NCBI RefSeq assembly: GCF_014854695.1
Contig: NZ_CP027557.1
Location: 2,170,001-2,234,000 of the forward strand
DNA length: 64,000 bases
From: Rhodococcus rhodochrous
Lineage (GTDB): Bacteria > Actinomycetota > Actinomycetes > Mycobacteriales > Mycobacteriaceae
Direction of reading: 5' to 3'
Within the stretch, counting starts at the first letter, position 1; every line of letters begins with the position of its first letter. Positions 47,221-55,585 of the stretch are shown here, piece by piece. The notes under the pieces were generated by a model. It saw only the letters and a list, made by a program, of their open reading frames with translations, searched no databases and was not told the origin of the DNA. The translations under genes were made by a program, and so were the position numbers.

Positions 47221-47511
47221 ATGTATCTGGGAGCACTCGAACTCGACCTGCTGCTCGGCGACGTGCATTCGCTCAAACAGAAGAGATCGGCGATCCGTCC
47301 GGTGGTCGCAGAACTACGCCGGCTCGGGGTGTCCGCCGCCGAAACCGGGGAACACGATCTGTACCGCCGGGCGCAGGTGGGTGTGGCGGTCGTCGCCCCC
47401 GACCTCGCGCACGTCGGAGAGATACTGGACAAGTGTGAGCGGCTGGTCGCCCAGCGGCCCGAACTCGACCTGCTGTCGGTCAGACGCAGGCTGTACGGGC
47501 CCGAGGACTGA
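47221..47511 (+). CDS. DUF503 (YlxP-like) protein
   Basis: A 96-residue protein. The family pattern is clear in [24 protein letters not shown] and [23 protein letters not shown]. The function is unknown; the gene sits between infB and rbfA in many Gram-positive genomes. ATG 47221 follows GAGGGGAGAAGCGG. Confidence 0.92.
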   Translation: MYLGALELDLLLGDVHSLKQKRSAIRPVVAELRRLGVSAAETGEHDLYRRAQVGVAVVAPDLAHVGEILDKCERLVAQRPELDLLSVRRRLYGPED

Positions 47512-47564
47512 TCCCGGCCGCACGACGGGCCGCCTGCCGGCGGCCACAGAAGGGAACGAACGAC

Positions 47565-48023
47565 ATGGCCGATCCAGCACGGGCCCGCCGACTCGCGAAG
47601 CGCATCGCCACCATCGTGGCCACCGCCATCGACCTCGAGATCAAGGATCCGCGGCTCGAGTTCGTGACGATCACCGACGCGAAGGTCACCGCGGATCTGC
47701 ACGACGCCACCGTCTACTACACGGTCCGCGGCGCGGATCTGAACACCGAACCCGATCACGAGGCCGCTGCTGCCGGCCTCGAGAAGGCCAAGGGCGTGCT
47801 CCGCTCGAAGGTGGGCGCCGGCACCGGTGTGCGGTTCACCCCGACGCTGACGTTCGTCACCGACACCGTGCCCGACACGGCACGACACATGGAGGAACTC
47901 CTCGCGCGTGCTCGCGCGGCCGACGACGAGGTCGCACGCGCCCGTGAGGGTGCCGTTCCGGCCGGCGATGCCGATCCCTACAAGGAACCCCGTGAGCGCG
48001 ACGCCGGTGACGACGACGAATAA
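47565..48023 (+). CDS. rbfA: Ribosome-binding factor A
   Basis: A 152-residue KH-fold protein that matures the 5' end of 16S rRNA on the 30S subunit. [22 protein letters not shown] and [16 protein letters not shown] are family signatures. The C-terminal 30 residues are a charged extension. GAAGGGAACG precedes ATG 47565. Its 3' end overlaps the start of nrnA by 32 bases. Confidence 0.95.
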   Translation: MADPARARRLAKRIATIVATAIDLEIKDPRLEFVTITDAKVTADLHDATVYYTVRGADLNTEPDHEAAAAGLEKAKGVLRSKVGAGTGVRFTPTLTFVTDTVPDTARHMEELLARARAADDEVARAREGAVPAGDADPYKEPRERDAGDDDE

Positions 48024-49059
48024 CGCACCGGTGCCCGACCAGACTCCTCCGATGGACCCGTCGCACCGCGACGATGCCGCTCTCCCGTCCGGCCCGGCAG
48101 GATCCGTCGACCTGCACGGTGCCGCCGCACTGCTCGACGCGGCGGCCACCGTGACGGTGCTGTGCCACATCAACCCCGACGCCGACACCCTCGGCAGCGG
48201 GCTCGCCCTAGGGCTCGCGCTCGAGCGACGCGGTGTCGCCGTGCAGGTGGCGTTCGGTTCGCCCGCGGACATGCCGGAATCGATGCGGTCGCTGCCGGGC
48301 GCACACCTGGTCACGCCCGTCGCGGAGGTGCGCCGCGAGGCCGATCTCGTGGTGACCGTCGACTGCGGTACCGCGGGCCGTCTCGGTGTCCTGCGCGACC
48401 GTCTGAAGACCGCACCGAACGTCCTGGTGATCGACCACCATCTGTCCAACACGCGGTTCGGCACCCACAACCTCGTCGACCCGGAGTCCGAGGCCACCGC
48501 GATGGTGCTCGCCGACCTCTTCGACGTGTGGGGTGTCGAGATCGATGCCGCACTCGCGCACTGCCTGTACGCGGGACTGGTGACCGACACCGGATCGTTC
48601 CGGTGGGGTCGCCCGCAGGCCCACGGACTCGCCGAGCGACTGCTCGCCACCGGGATCGACGGCACGTCGATCACGCGGGCCCTGCTCGACACCCATCCCT
48701 TCGGATGGTTGCCGATGCTGTCGTCGGTGCTGGCGACCGCCACGCTCGAACGCGACGCTGCGCAGGGCAGGGGACTGGTCTACGCCTTCGTCCGGCGCGC
48801 CGACTCCGCGCATCTCGGTCCGGAGGAGGTCGAGAGCGTCATCGACATCGTGCGCACCACCGCCGAGGCCGAGGTCGCCGCGGTGTTCAAGGAGGTCGCT
48901 CCCGAGGAGTGGACCGTCTCGCTGCGCGCGAAGACCTCGGTGGACGTGTCCGCCGTCGCCACCGCACTCGGCGGCGGAGGACACCGCCTGGCGGCGGGAT
49001 ACACCGCCCACGGCGACACCGATCGGATCGTCGCCGCGTTGCGCGGCGTGCTCGGTTGA
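47992..49059 (+). CDS. nrnA: DHH/DHHA1 phosphoesterase, NrnA type
   Basis: A 355-residue DHH-family enzyme that degrades oligoribonucleotides, pAp and, in mycobacteria, c-di-AMP. Metal motifs are [13 protein letters not shown] (motif I), [10 protein letters not shown] (motif II), [12 protein letters not shown] (DHH motif III), [14 protein letters not shown] (motif IV) and the DHHA1 loop [14 protein letters not shown] 47992, inside the rbfA end, is supported by AAGGA with 6-base spacing; ATG 48052 would remove 20 unconserved residues. A MATE exporter gene overlaps its stop. Confidence 0.93.
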   Translation: MSATPVTTTNNAPVPDQTPPMDPSHRDDAALPSGPAGSVDLHGAAALLDAAATVTVLCHINPDADTLGSGLALGLALERRGVAVQVAFGSPADMPESMRSLPGAHLVTPVAEVRREADLVVTVDCGTAGRLGVLRDRLKTAPNVLVIDHHLSNTRFGTHNLVDPESEATAMVLADLFDVWGVEIDAALAHCLYAGLVTDTGSFRWGRPQAHGLAERLLATGIDGTSITRALLDTHPFGWLPMLSSVLATATLERDAAQGRGLVYAFVRRADSAHLGPEEVESVIDIVRTTAEAEVAAVFKEVAPEEWTVSLRAKTSVDVSAVATALGGGGHRLAAGYTAHGDTDRIVAALRGVLG

Positions 49060-50609
49060 CTGCGTCCGGCGGGTCGCCCGCCTCCGAGACGCCCGGCGGC
49101 TCACGCGCCTCGGATACACCCGGCGACTCACGCGCCTCTGAGACGCCCGGCGGCTCACGCGCCTCTGAGACGCCCGGCGGCTCACGCGCCTCTGAGACGC
49201 CCGGCGGCTCACGCGCCTCTGAGACGCCCGGCGGCTCACGCGCCTCTGAGACGTCCGGCGGCTCACGCGCCTCGGACGTCACCGGACGGCGGATCCTCGG
49301 GCTCGCCCTTCCCGCCCTCGGGGTGCTCGCGGCGGAACCGCTCTACCTGCTGTTCGACATCGCTGTCGTCGGCCGGCTCGGGGCGCTGCCCCTGGCCGGT
49401 CTCGCGATCGGGGGGTTGATCCTCGCGCAGGTGAGCACCCAGCTCACCTTCCTGTCGTACGGCACCACCGCGCGCGCGGCGCGTTTCCACGGCGCGGACC
49501 GGCACGACGACGCCGTCGGCGAGGGCGTGCAGGCGACCTGGCTCGCGATGATCGTCGGACTGGCGATCCTGCTCGTCGGCCAGGCACTGGCCGGTCCCGT
49601 CGCGCGGCTGCTCGCCGGCGATGCCGAGATCGCCGACGCCGCCGTCTCGTGGCTGCGGGTCGCGCTGTTCGGGGCACCCTTGATCCTCGTCGGCCTGGCC
49701 GGGAACGGCTGGATGCGCGGCGTCCAGGACACGATCCGGCCGCTGCGATTCGTCATTGTCGGTCTCGCCCTGTCGGCAGTGCTGTGCCCGGTTCTGGTCC
49801 ACGGTCTGCTGGGTGCTCCCCGGTGGGAGCTGGTCGGTTCCGCCGTCGCCAATGTGATCGGGCAGTCCGTGACGGCCGTCCTGTTCGTGGTGGCGCTGCT
49901 GCGGTCCGGGGTTCCGCTTCGGCCTCGACCCGCCGTGATCGGGGCGCAGTTGCGGCTCGGACGCGATCTGATCGCCCGCAGCCTCGCGTTCCAGGCCTGT
50001 TTCCTGTCCGCGGCGGCGGTGGCGTCGCGCTTCGGTGCGGCCGCGGTGGCCGGTCATCAGGTCGTGCTGCAACTGTGGAACTTCGTGACCCTCACCCTGG
50101 ACTCGCTGGCGATCGCCGCGCAGGCCCTCGTCGGCGCAGCGCTCGGTGCGGCCGATCGGCGGGGCGCGACGCGTCTGGCGTGGCGGTTGTCGGCCTGGTC
50201 GGCGGTCTTCGCCGTCGTCCTCGCGGTGGTCTTCGTGGTGGGGAAGGACGTGATCCCGGGTCTGTTCACCACCGACACCGAGGTGCTCGATCAGATCGGG
50301 GTGGCGTGGTGGTTCTTCGTCGCGATCATGCCGCTCGCAGGAATCGTGTTCGCACTCGACGGTGTTCTCCTCGGTGCCGGGGACGCGGCGTTCCTGCGGA
50401 CCGCGACGCTGGCCTCGGCGTTGTTCGGCTTCCTGCCGTTGATCTGGTTGTCGCTCGCGTACGACTGGGGTCTGGCGGGTATCTGGACGGGGCTTACGGT
50501 GTTCATCGTGTTCCGGATGATCGCCGTCGTATGGCGCACGCTCTCGGGACGATGGGCGGTGACGGGGGCGGACCGGCAGGTGCGTGTCCAGGACGAGTCG
50601 GGAGGTTAG
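49056..50609 (+). CDS. MATE-family (DinF-like) multidrug exporter with repeat-encoded N-terminus
   Basis: A 517-residue protein if it starts at TTG 49056, which overlaps the nrnA stop (TTGA). Residues about 9-77 consist of nine-residue repeats of the type ASETPGGSR. A MATE core of 12 membrane segments follows, beginning GRRILGLALPALGVLAAEPL and including GNGWMRGVQDT and AVAGHQVVLQLWNF. MATE proteins expel cationic drugs with Na+ or H+. There is no ATG or GTG between the nrnA stop and the first membrane segment, so TTG is the only practical start. DinF after nrnA is the mycobacterial order. Confidence 0.88.
   Translation: MTASGGSPASETPGGSRASDTPGDSRASETPGGSRASETPGGSRASETPGGSRASETPGGSRASETSGGSRASDVTGRRILGLALPALGVLAAEPLYLLFDIAVVGRLGALPLAGLAIGGLILAQVSTQLTFLSYGTTARAARFHGADRHDDAVGEGVQATWLAMIVGLAILLVGQALAGPVARLLAGDAEIADAAVSWLRVALFGAPLILVGLAGNGWMRGVQDTIRPLRFVIVGLALSAVLCPVLVHGLLGAPRWELVGSAVANVIGQSVTAVLFVVALLRSGVPLRPRPAVIGAQLRLGRDLIARSLAFQACFLSAAAVASRFGAAAVAGHQVVLQLWNFVTLTLDSLAIAAQALVGAALGAADRRGATRLAWRLSAWSAVFAVVLAVVFVVGKDVIPGLFTTDTEVLDQIGVAWWFFVAIMPLAGIVFALDGVLLGAGDAAFLRTATLASALFGFLPLIWLSLAYDWGLAGIWTGLTVFIVFRMIAVVWRTLSGRWAVTGADRQVRVQDESGG
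49081..49283. repeat. 27-bp tandem repeat, about 7.5 copies
   Basis: Seven full 27-base units run from 49081 to 49269, then a partial unit to 49283. Units starting at 49135, 49162, 49189 and 49216 are identical, and the others differ at a few positions. The period is a multiple of three and keeps the MATE frame, encoding ASETPGGSR. There are no spacers, so it is not a CRISPR array. Confidence 0.95.
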
Positions 50610-50612
50610 TGC

Positions 50613-51551
50613 GTGGCAGCGAAGCTGTGGGCGATCAGCGACATCCATGTGGGCCATCGGGGCAACCGGCCGGTCACCGAGGGTCTGTATCCCGAGTCGC
50701 CCGACGACTGGTTGATCGTCGCGGGCGACGTGTCGGAGAAGACCGACGACATCCGGTGGGCGCTGTCGCTGCTCCGCAGCCGGTTCGCGAAGGTGATCTG
50801 GGTGCCCGGCAACCACGAACTGTGGACCACCGCCAAGGATCCGGTGCAGATGTTCGGGGTCGCGCGCTACGACTACCTCGTGACGATGTGCCGCGAACTC
50901 GACGTGCTCACCCCCGAGGATCCGTATCCGATCTGGGAGGGCGAGGACGGGCCCGTGGTGCTCGTGCCGATGTTCCTGCTCTACGACTACTCGTTCCTGC
51001 CGGAGGGCACCACGACGAAGGCGGACGGTCTCGCTCTCGCGCGCGAACGCAACGTCGTCGCGACCGATGAGTTCCTGCTGAAGCCGGATCCGTACATCAC
51101 GCGCGACACCTGGTGCCGGGTACGTGTGGAGCAGACCCGAGCCCGTCTCGACGCGCTCGATCCCGCGCTGCCCACCGTGCTGATCAACCACTTCCCGCTG
51201 GTGCGCGAACCCACGCGGATGCTGTTCTACCCCGAGTTCGCGCTGTGGTGCGGCACCACCGAGACGGCCGACTGGCACCTGCGCTACCGGGCGCTGTGCA
51301 GCGTCTACGGCCACCTGCACATCCCGCGGACCACCTACTACGACGGGGTGCGCTTCGAGGAGGTCTCGGTCGGCTACCCGCGCGAATGGCAGCGACGCGG
51401 CATGCCGGAGCAGCCCCTGCGGCAGATCCTCCCCGTCCCGGAGTATCCGCCGGGCAGCCTGAACAAGTGGGGCGGTCACTTCACCGTGACCCCCGAGATG
51501 GAAGCCGAGGCCGAGAAGATGCGGGCTCAACGAGAGAAGGAGTTGCGGTGA
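50613..51551 (+). CDS. Calcineurin-like metallophosphoesterase
   Basis: A 312-residue phosphoesterase. Dinuclear-metal motifs are present: AISDIHVGHRG (D-x-H), VAGDVSEKTDD (GD), VPGNHEL (GNHE), LINHFPL and YGHLHIPR (GHxH). The substrate is unknown. GTG 50613 lies 3 bases after the MATE stop with GGGAGG upstream. The next gene, pptT, overlaps its stop by four bases. In mycobacteria a phosphoesterase next to pptT (PptH) removes phosphopantetheine from acyl carrier proteins, opposing PptT; this gene is a strong candidate for that role. Confidence 0.9.
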   Translation: MAAKLWAISDIHVGHRGNRPVTEGLYPESPDDWLIVAGDVSEKTDDIRWALSLLRSRFAKVIWVPGNHELWTTAKDPVQMFGVARYDYLVTMCRELDVLTPEDPYPIWEGEDGPVVLVPMFLLYDYSFLPEGTTTKADGLALARERNVVATDEFLLKPDPYITRDTWCRVRVEQTRARLDALDPALPTVLINHFPLVREPTRMLFYPEFALWCGTTETADWHLRYRALCSVYGHLHIPRTTYYDGVRFEEVSVGYPREWQRRGMPEQPLRQILPVPEYPPGSLNKWGGHFTVTPEMEAEAEKMRAQREKELR

Positions 51552-52255
51552 CCGAACCGGACACCGGGCAGAAGACGGACACGCGCGGCGCGCTGATCGG
51601 GCGCATCGTGCCGGACGGCGTCGCTGCAGCCGAGTTGTTCGAGGACCCACCGGGACTGCGGCCGCATCCCCAGGAGGAGCCGCTCGTGGCGCGGGCCGTG
51701 GAGAAGCGGCGCCGCGAGTTCGCCGGTGCCCGTCACTGCGCCCGCCAGGCCATGCGCACCCTCGGCGTCGACCCCGCGCCGGTACTGCGCGGAGAGAAGG
51801 GCGATCCCGTCTGGCCGCGCGGCGTCGTCGGCAGCCTCACCCACTGTGACGGTTATCGCGGTGCGGTGCTGGGTTATTCGTTGCAGATCCGTTCGCTCGG
51901 CATCGACGCCGAGCCGCACGACGTGCTCCCCGACGGGGTGCTGCCCGCGGTGAGCCTCGAACCCGAACGCGAGTGGCTCGCCTCGGTCGGCGACGACCTG
52001 CACTGGGACCGTCTGCTGTTCTGCGCCAAGGAGGCCACCTACAAGGCGTGGTTCCCGCTGACGAAGAGGTGGCTGGGCTTCGAGGACGCCCATATCACCT
52101 TCGAGCGCGACACCACCTCGGACGCGGTCACCGGCACCTTCCATTCGCGACTGCTCGTCCCCGGTGACACCCTCGACGGGCAGCCCTTGACGGGCTTCGA
52201 CGGACGGTGGCTCGTCGCCGACGGTCTCGTCCTCACCGCGATCACGGTGCGCTGA
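51548..52255 (+). CDS. pptT: 4'-phosphopantetheinyl transferase, PptT type
   Basis: A 235-residue Sfp-like enzyme that activates carrier domains of polyketide and peptide synthases, including mycolate and siderophore assembly in relatives. Metal and CoA motifs are GIDAEPHD (D120, E122) and FCAKEATYKAW (K161, E162, K166). The N-terminal VEKRRREFAGARHCAR helix and VGSLTHCDGY are also typical. GTG 51548 overlaps the phosphoesterase stop (GTGA). truB starts within its stop codon. Confidence 0.94.
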   Translation: MTEPDTGQKTDTRGALIGRIVPDGVAAAELFEDPPGLRPHPQEEPLVARAVEKRRREFAGARHCARQAMRTLGVDPAPVLRGEKGDPVWPRGVVGSLTHCDGYRGAVLGYSLQIRSLGIDAEPHDVLPDGVLPAVSLEPEREWLASVGDDLHWDRLLFCAKEATYKAWFPLTKRWLGFEDAHITFERDTTSDAVTGTFHSRLLVPGDTLDGQPLTGFDGRWLVADGLVLTAITVR

Positions 52256-53178
52256 TGAACGACATCGCACCCCCGCAGGAACATCCGGCACTCGCCCGCG
52301 CGGGCCTGCTCGTCGTCGACAAGCCCGCCGGCATGACGAGCCACGACGTGGTGGCGCGCTGCCGCCGACTGCTCGGCACCCGCAAGGTCGGGCACGCGGG
52401 CACCCTCGACCCCATGGCGACGGGTGTGCTCGTCCTCGGCGTCGAGCGCGCCACGAAGCTGCTCGGGCTGCTCGCACTGACGACCAAGTCGTACACCGCG
52501 ACGATCCGTCTCGGGCAGAGCACCGTCACGGACGACGCGGAGGGCGAGACCGTCGCGACCATCGATGCGACGCACGTGACCGACGAGCAGATCGGCGAGG
52601 GCGTGGCCGCGTTGACAGGAAACATCCAGCAGGTGCCCGCCAGCGTCAGCGCCATCAAGATCGACGGCAAGCGCGCCTATGCCCGCATGCGCGAGGGGGA
52701 GGCGGTCGAGTTGAAGGCCCGGCCGGTCACCGTCTCGCGGTTCGACGTCCTCGCCCGCCGCGATGTGCCCGAGAGCGGCTTCGTGGATGTCGACGTCGAC
52801 GTGGACTGCTCGTCCGGCACCTACATCCGGGCGCTCGCACGCGATCTCGGCGCGGCGCTCGGAGTGGGCGGTCATCTCACGGCGCTGCGTCGCACGAAGG
52901 TCGGCCCGTTCGGCCTCGAGCACGCCCGCACGCTCGAACAGCTCGTCGACGACCCGACGCCGAGCCTCGACATCGACGCGGCCGTGCGCACGGCCTTCGA
53001 GTGCCGCACCATCAGCGACGAGGAGGCGGGGCTGCTCGCGAACGGCCGCTGGCTCGAGCCCGTCGGGATCCACGGGGTCTACGGCGCCGTGGATGCACAG
53101 GGTCGGGCCGCGGCGCTGCTGCAGGAGAAGGGCAAGCGGGCCGCGGCGGTGTTCGTGGTGCGGCCCTCCAACATGTGA
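52255..53178 (+). CDS. truB: tRNA pseudouridine-55 synthase
   Basis: A 307-residue pseudouridine synthase acting on U55 of the tRNA T-loop. The catalytic aspartate is D52 in GHAGTLDPMATG. KPAGMTSHDVV, QVPASVSAIKIDGKRAYARMREG and SSGTYIRALARDLG are conserved. The C-terminal PUA-like part ends in AAAVFVVRPSNM. ATG 52255 overlaps the pptT stop by one base (TGATG). Confidence 0.96.
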   Translation: MNDIAPPQEHPALARAGLLVVDKPAGMTSHDVVARCRRLLGTRKVGHAGTLDPMATGVLVLGVERATKLLGLLALTTKSYTATIRLGQSTVTDDAEGETVATIDATHVTDEQIGEGVAALTGNIQQVPASVSAIKIDGKRAYARMREGEAVELKARPVTVSRFDVLARRDVPESGFVDVDVDVDCSSGTYIRALARDLGAALGVGGHLTALRRTKVGPFGLEHARTLEQLVDDPTPSLDIDAAVRTAFECRTISDEEAGLLANGRWLEPVGIHGVYGAVDAQGRAAALLQEKGKRAAAVFVVRPSNM

Positions 53179-53184
53179 GCCGGC

Positions 53185-53877
53185 TCAGACGAGCCAGATC
53201 GCTTCCGCCGCCGGGTGACCGAGATCGATCGTGCGGCCCTCGGTCGGGCCCAGCCGAACCGAGATGGTTCCGGCGAAGTCGCGACGTTCGAGCACGGTGA
53301 TGTCGGTGTCGAGGGCGATCCCCACCTCGTCGAAGTAGCGCAGCATCGCGGGGTCGGAGTCGGAGATGCGGGCCACGCGGCCGTGGTCGCCGTCGTTGAA
53401 CTCGCTCAGGGCGCGGGCCGGAGGTGACGGGATCGTGCCGTCGGGCGCGGGGATCGGGTCGCCGTGCGGATCGCGTTCGGGATGACCGAGTTTGGTGTCG
53501 ATCGCCGCGACCATCCGTTCGGAGACGGCGTGCTCGAGGATCTCGGCCTCGTCGTGCACCTCGTCCCACCCGTAGCCGAGCTCGCGGACCAGGAAGGTCT
53601 CGATGAGGCGGTGGCGCCGGACCATCGCCACCGCGGCCTGCCGGCCCTCGTCGGTGAGGGAGATCGCGCCGTAGCGCTCGTGGTCGACGAGTCCCTGGTC
53701 CGCGAGACGGCGCACCGCTTCGGACACGGTGGACGCCGACACGCCCAGCTTCTCGGCGAGCAGCTTGGTGGAGATCTTCTCCCCGGACCACTCCTGGACC
53801 GTCCACATGATCTTGAGATAGTCCTGTGCGACCGAGGACAGCATCTCGGTCGCGGTGGTCTCGTTACTCTCAGGCAC
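53185..53877 (-). CDS. mntR: Manganese-dependent DtxR-family regulator MntR/SirR
   Basis: A 230-residue regulator. The winged HTH (AEKLGVSASTVSEAVRRLADQG and VDHERYGAISLTDEG) is followed by the metal/dimer domain (RRHRLIETFLVRELGYGWDEVHDEAEILEHAVSERM in parts) and a C-terminal SH3-like FeoA domain. It probably represses the adjacent Mn transporter when Mn2+ is plentiful. GTG 53877 lies 20 bases after the permease stop, so it is the last gene of the transporter operon. It converges on truB. Confidence 0.9.
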   Translation of the reverse strand: MPESNETTATEMLSSVAQDYLKIMWTVQEWSGEKISTKLLAEKLGVSASTVSEAVRRLADQGLVDHERYGAISLTDEGRQAAVAMVRRHRLIETFLVRELGYGWDEVHDEAEILEHAVSERMVAAIDTKLGHPERDPHGDPIPAPDGTIPSPPARALSEFNDGDHGRVARISDSDPAMLRYFDEVGIALDTDITVLERRDFAGTISVRLGPTEGRTIDLGHPAAEAIWLV

Positions 53878-53897
53878 GCGTCCAGCTTAGGTAACCA

Positions 53898-54791
53898 TCA
53901 CCCGGGAATCACGCTCTCCGTCGTCTCGCTCGTCCTTTCGCCCTCCGGCGCGCGGCGACGCATCACGAGCCGGGTGACGACACCCTGACGCGGCGCGAAC
54001 AGGTACGCGAGAGTGAAGACCACGGCCTGGGCGAGCACCACCACGCCGCCGGTCGCGGCGTCGGTGTAATAGCTCGTGTACACACCGACCACCGACGCGA
54101 TCACCGCGAGTACCGGTGCGATCACCAGCATCCGGGCCATCCGGTCGGTGAGCAGATAGGCCGTCGCGCCCGGGATGATGAGCATCGCGACGACCAGGAT
54201 CACGCCGACCGCCTGCAGCGCGCTGACGATCGTCACCGCGAGCAGCGACAACAGCAGCGCCGACAACGCGGCTGGGGACAGGCCGAGAGTGTGCGCCTGG
54301 ACGCGGTCGAAGGCGAACAGCGTCAGATCGCGGCGCTTCGCGACGAGGACGGCCAGCACCACGGCCGCCAGGATCGACACCTGCCAGACGTCGCCCGTCG
54401 CGAGCCCGAGCAGGTTTCCGAACAGCACGTGGTGCAGGTCGATCTGGCTCGGGTTCTTCGAGATCAGCACCACGCCCAGGGCGAACAGTGTCGTGAAGAC
54501 GATGCCGATGGTGGCGTCCTCCTTGACGCGGCTCGTGCCGCGGACGAGCCAGATCAACGCGACGGCGATGCCGGCGAAGACGAGGGCTCCGAGCGCGAAC
54601 GGCACCCCCACCAGATAGGCGAGGACGACACCGGGCAGTACAGCGTGCGAGACCGCGTCGCCCATCAGCGACCAGCCGATGAGCACGAGCCAGCAGCTGA
54701 GCAGCGCGCACACGATCGTCGCGGCGACCGCGACGAGCAGCGCGCGCTGCATGAAACCGTACTGCAGGGGTTCGATCAGCACGTCGATCAT
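53898..54791 (-). CDS. Manganese/zinc ABC transporter permease
   Basis: A 297-residue ABC-3 family permease with about eight membrane segments. YGFMQRALLVAVAATIVCALL at the start (shown in part), LMGDAVSHAVLPGVVLAYL and GVILVVAMLIIPGATAYLLT are family signatures. ATG 54791 overlaps the ATPase stop by four bases (ATGA). A charged C-terminal tail (RRRAPEGERTSETTES) is cytoplasmic. Mn2+ is the likely substrate, judged from the binding protein in the same operon. Confidence 0.92.
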   Translation of the reverse strand: MIDVLIEPLQYGFMQRALLVAVAATIVCALLSCWLVLIGWSLMGDAVSHAVLPGVVLAYLVGVPFALGALVFAGIAVALIWLVRGTSRVKEDATIGIVFTTLFALGVVLISKNPSQIDLHHVLFGNLLGLATGDVWQVSILAAVVLAVLVAKRRDLTLFAFDRVQAHTLGLSPAALSALLLSLLAVTIVSALQAVGVILVVAMLIIPGATAYLLTDRMARMLVIAPVLAVIASVVGVYTSYYTDAATGGVVVLAQAVVFTLAYLFAPRQGVVTRLVMRRRAPEGERTSETTESVIPG

Positions 54792-55585
54792 CGTCCGGCC
54801 TCCTGTGCGTAGGTCTCCCGCGCGACGTCCTCGGCTCGTCCACCGTTCGCCGGTGGGGGAGCGCCGAAGGCGCGGGCGAGGTTCACCGGGAGGAGGATCT
54901 CCTCGGGGGAGCCGTGCACGAGCACGCGCCGCTGCAGCAGCACCGCTTCGTCGCACAGTTGCGCCAGACCCGCGAGATCGTGGGTGGCGACGAGGATCGT
55001 GTGACCGCTCGCCGCCAGTTCGCGGATGACGGCGGTCAGCGCGTGCTCGGTGGTGGTGTCGACCCCCGCGAACGGTTCGTCGAGCAGCAGCAACGGCGAG
55101 CCCTGCGCGATCGCCCGTGCCACGAAGACACGCTTGCGCTGGCCGCCCGAGAGCTGCCCGATCTGCCGGCCGGACAGCGCCGTCATCCCGACCCGTTCGA
55201 GCGCGGCGTCGACGGCCTCGTGATCGGCGGCGCGCGGGCGGCGCAGGAAGCCCTGGTGGCCGTAGCGGCCCGTCATGACGACGTCGCGCACGCCGATCGG
55301 GAAGTTCCAGTCGACGGCCTCGGACTGCGGCACGTAGGCGACCTGTGTTCGACGACGCGCCACGGCGGTGGTCGTCCCGCCGATGGTGACGCGACCCGAG
55401 GTGGGTCGCACGAGACCCATGATCGTCTTGAACAGCGTCGACTTCCCCGAACCGTTGGTTCCCACGAGTCCGCAGACACGGCCCGGTGCGAGCTTCAGGG
55501 TGACGTTCTGCAGGGCCAGGACGGTGTCGTAGCGCACCGTCACGTCGTCGACGAACAGTGCCGGTGTGTCGAGTGTCGAAGTCAT
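54788..55585 (-). CDS. Manganese/zinc ABC transporter ATPase
   Basis: A 265-residue ATPase. Walker A is GLVGTNGSGKSTLFK, the signature is QLSGGQRKRVFVARAI, and Walker B is LLLLDEPFAGVD. The motif YVPQSEAVDWNFPI is typical of Mn/Zn transporters (MntB/ZnuC group). ATG 55585 overlaps the lipoprotein stop (ATGA). The C-terminal 30 residues extend past the core. Confidence 0.93.
   Translation of the reverse strand: MTSTLDTPALFVDDVTVRYDTVLALQNVTLKLAPGRVCGLVGTNGSGKSTLFKTIMGLVRPTSGRVTIGGTTTAVARRRTQVAYVPQSEAVDWNFPIGVRDVVMTGRYGHQGFLRRPRAADHEAVDAALERVGMTALSGRQIGQLSGGQRKRVFVARAIAQGSPLLLLDEPFAGVDTTTEHALTAVIRELAASGHTILVATHDLAGLAQLCDEAVLLQRRVLVHGSPEEILLPVNLARAFGAPPPANGGRAEDVARETYAQEAGR

Noticed and set aside
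44277-48743. A 1488-codon open frame on the minus strand across infB-rbfA-nrnA
   Set aside because: It lies antisense to well-supported genes and exists because stop codons are rare in high-GC DNA; the sequence is low-complexity with no recognisable domain.
49081-49283. CRISPR array
   Set aside because: The repeats are contiguous without spacers, keep a coding frame, and no cas genes are nearby.
49263-51650. A 795-codon minus-strand open frame across the MATE and phosphoesterase genes
   Set aside because: The same codon-shadow effect applies; it is rich in Arg, Gln and Asp with no domain.
53870-53900. A MntR box at TTAGGTAACC next to mntR
   Set aside because: It is a half-site only, and I could not match it to a similar sequence upstream of the transporter operon at 56545-56600.
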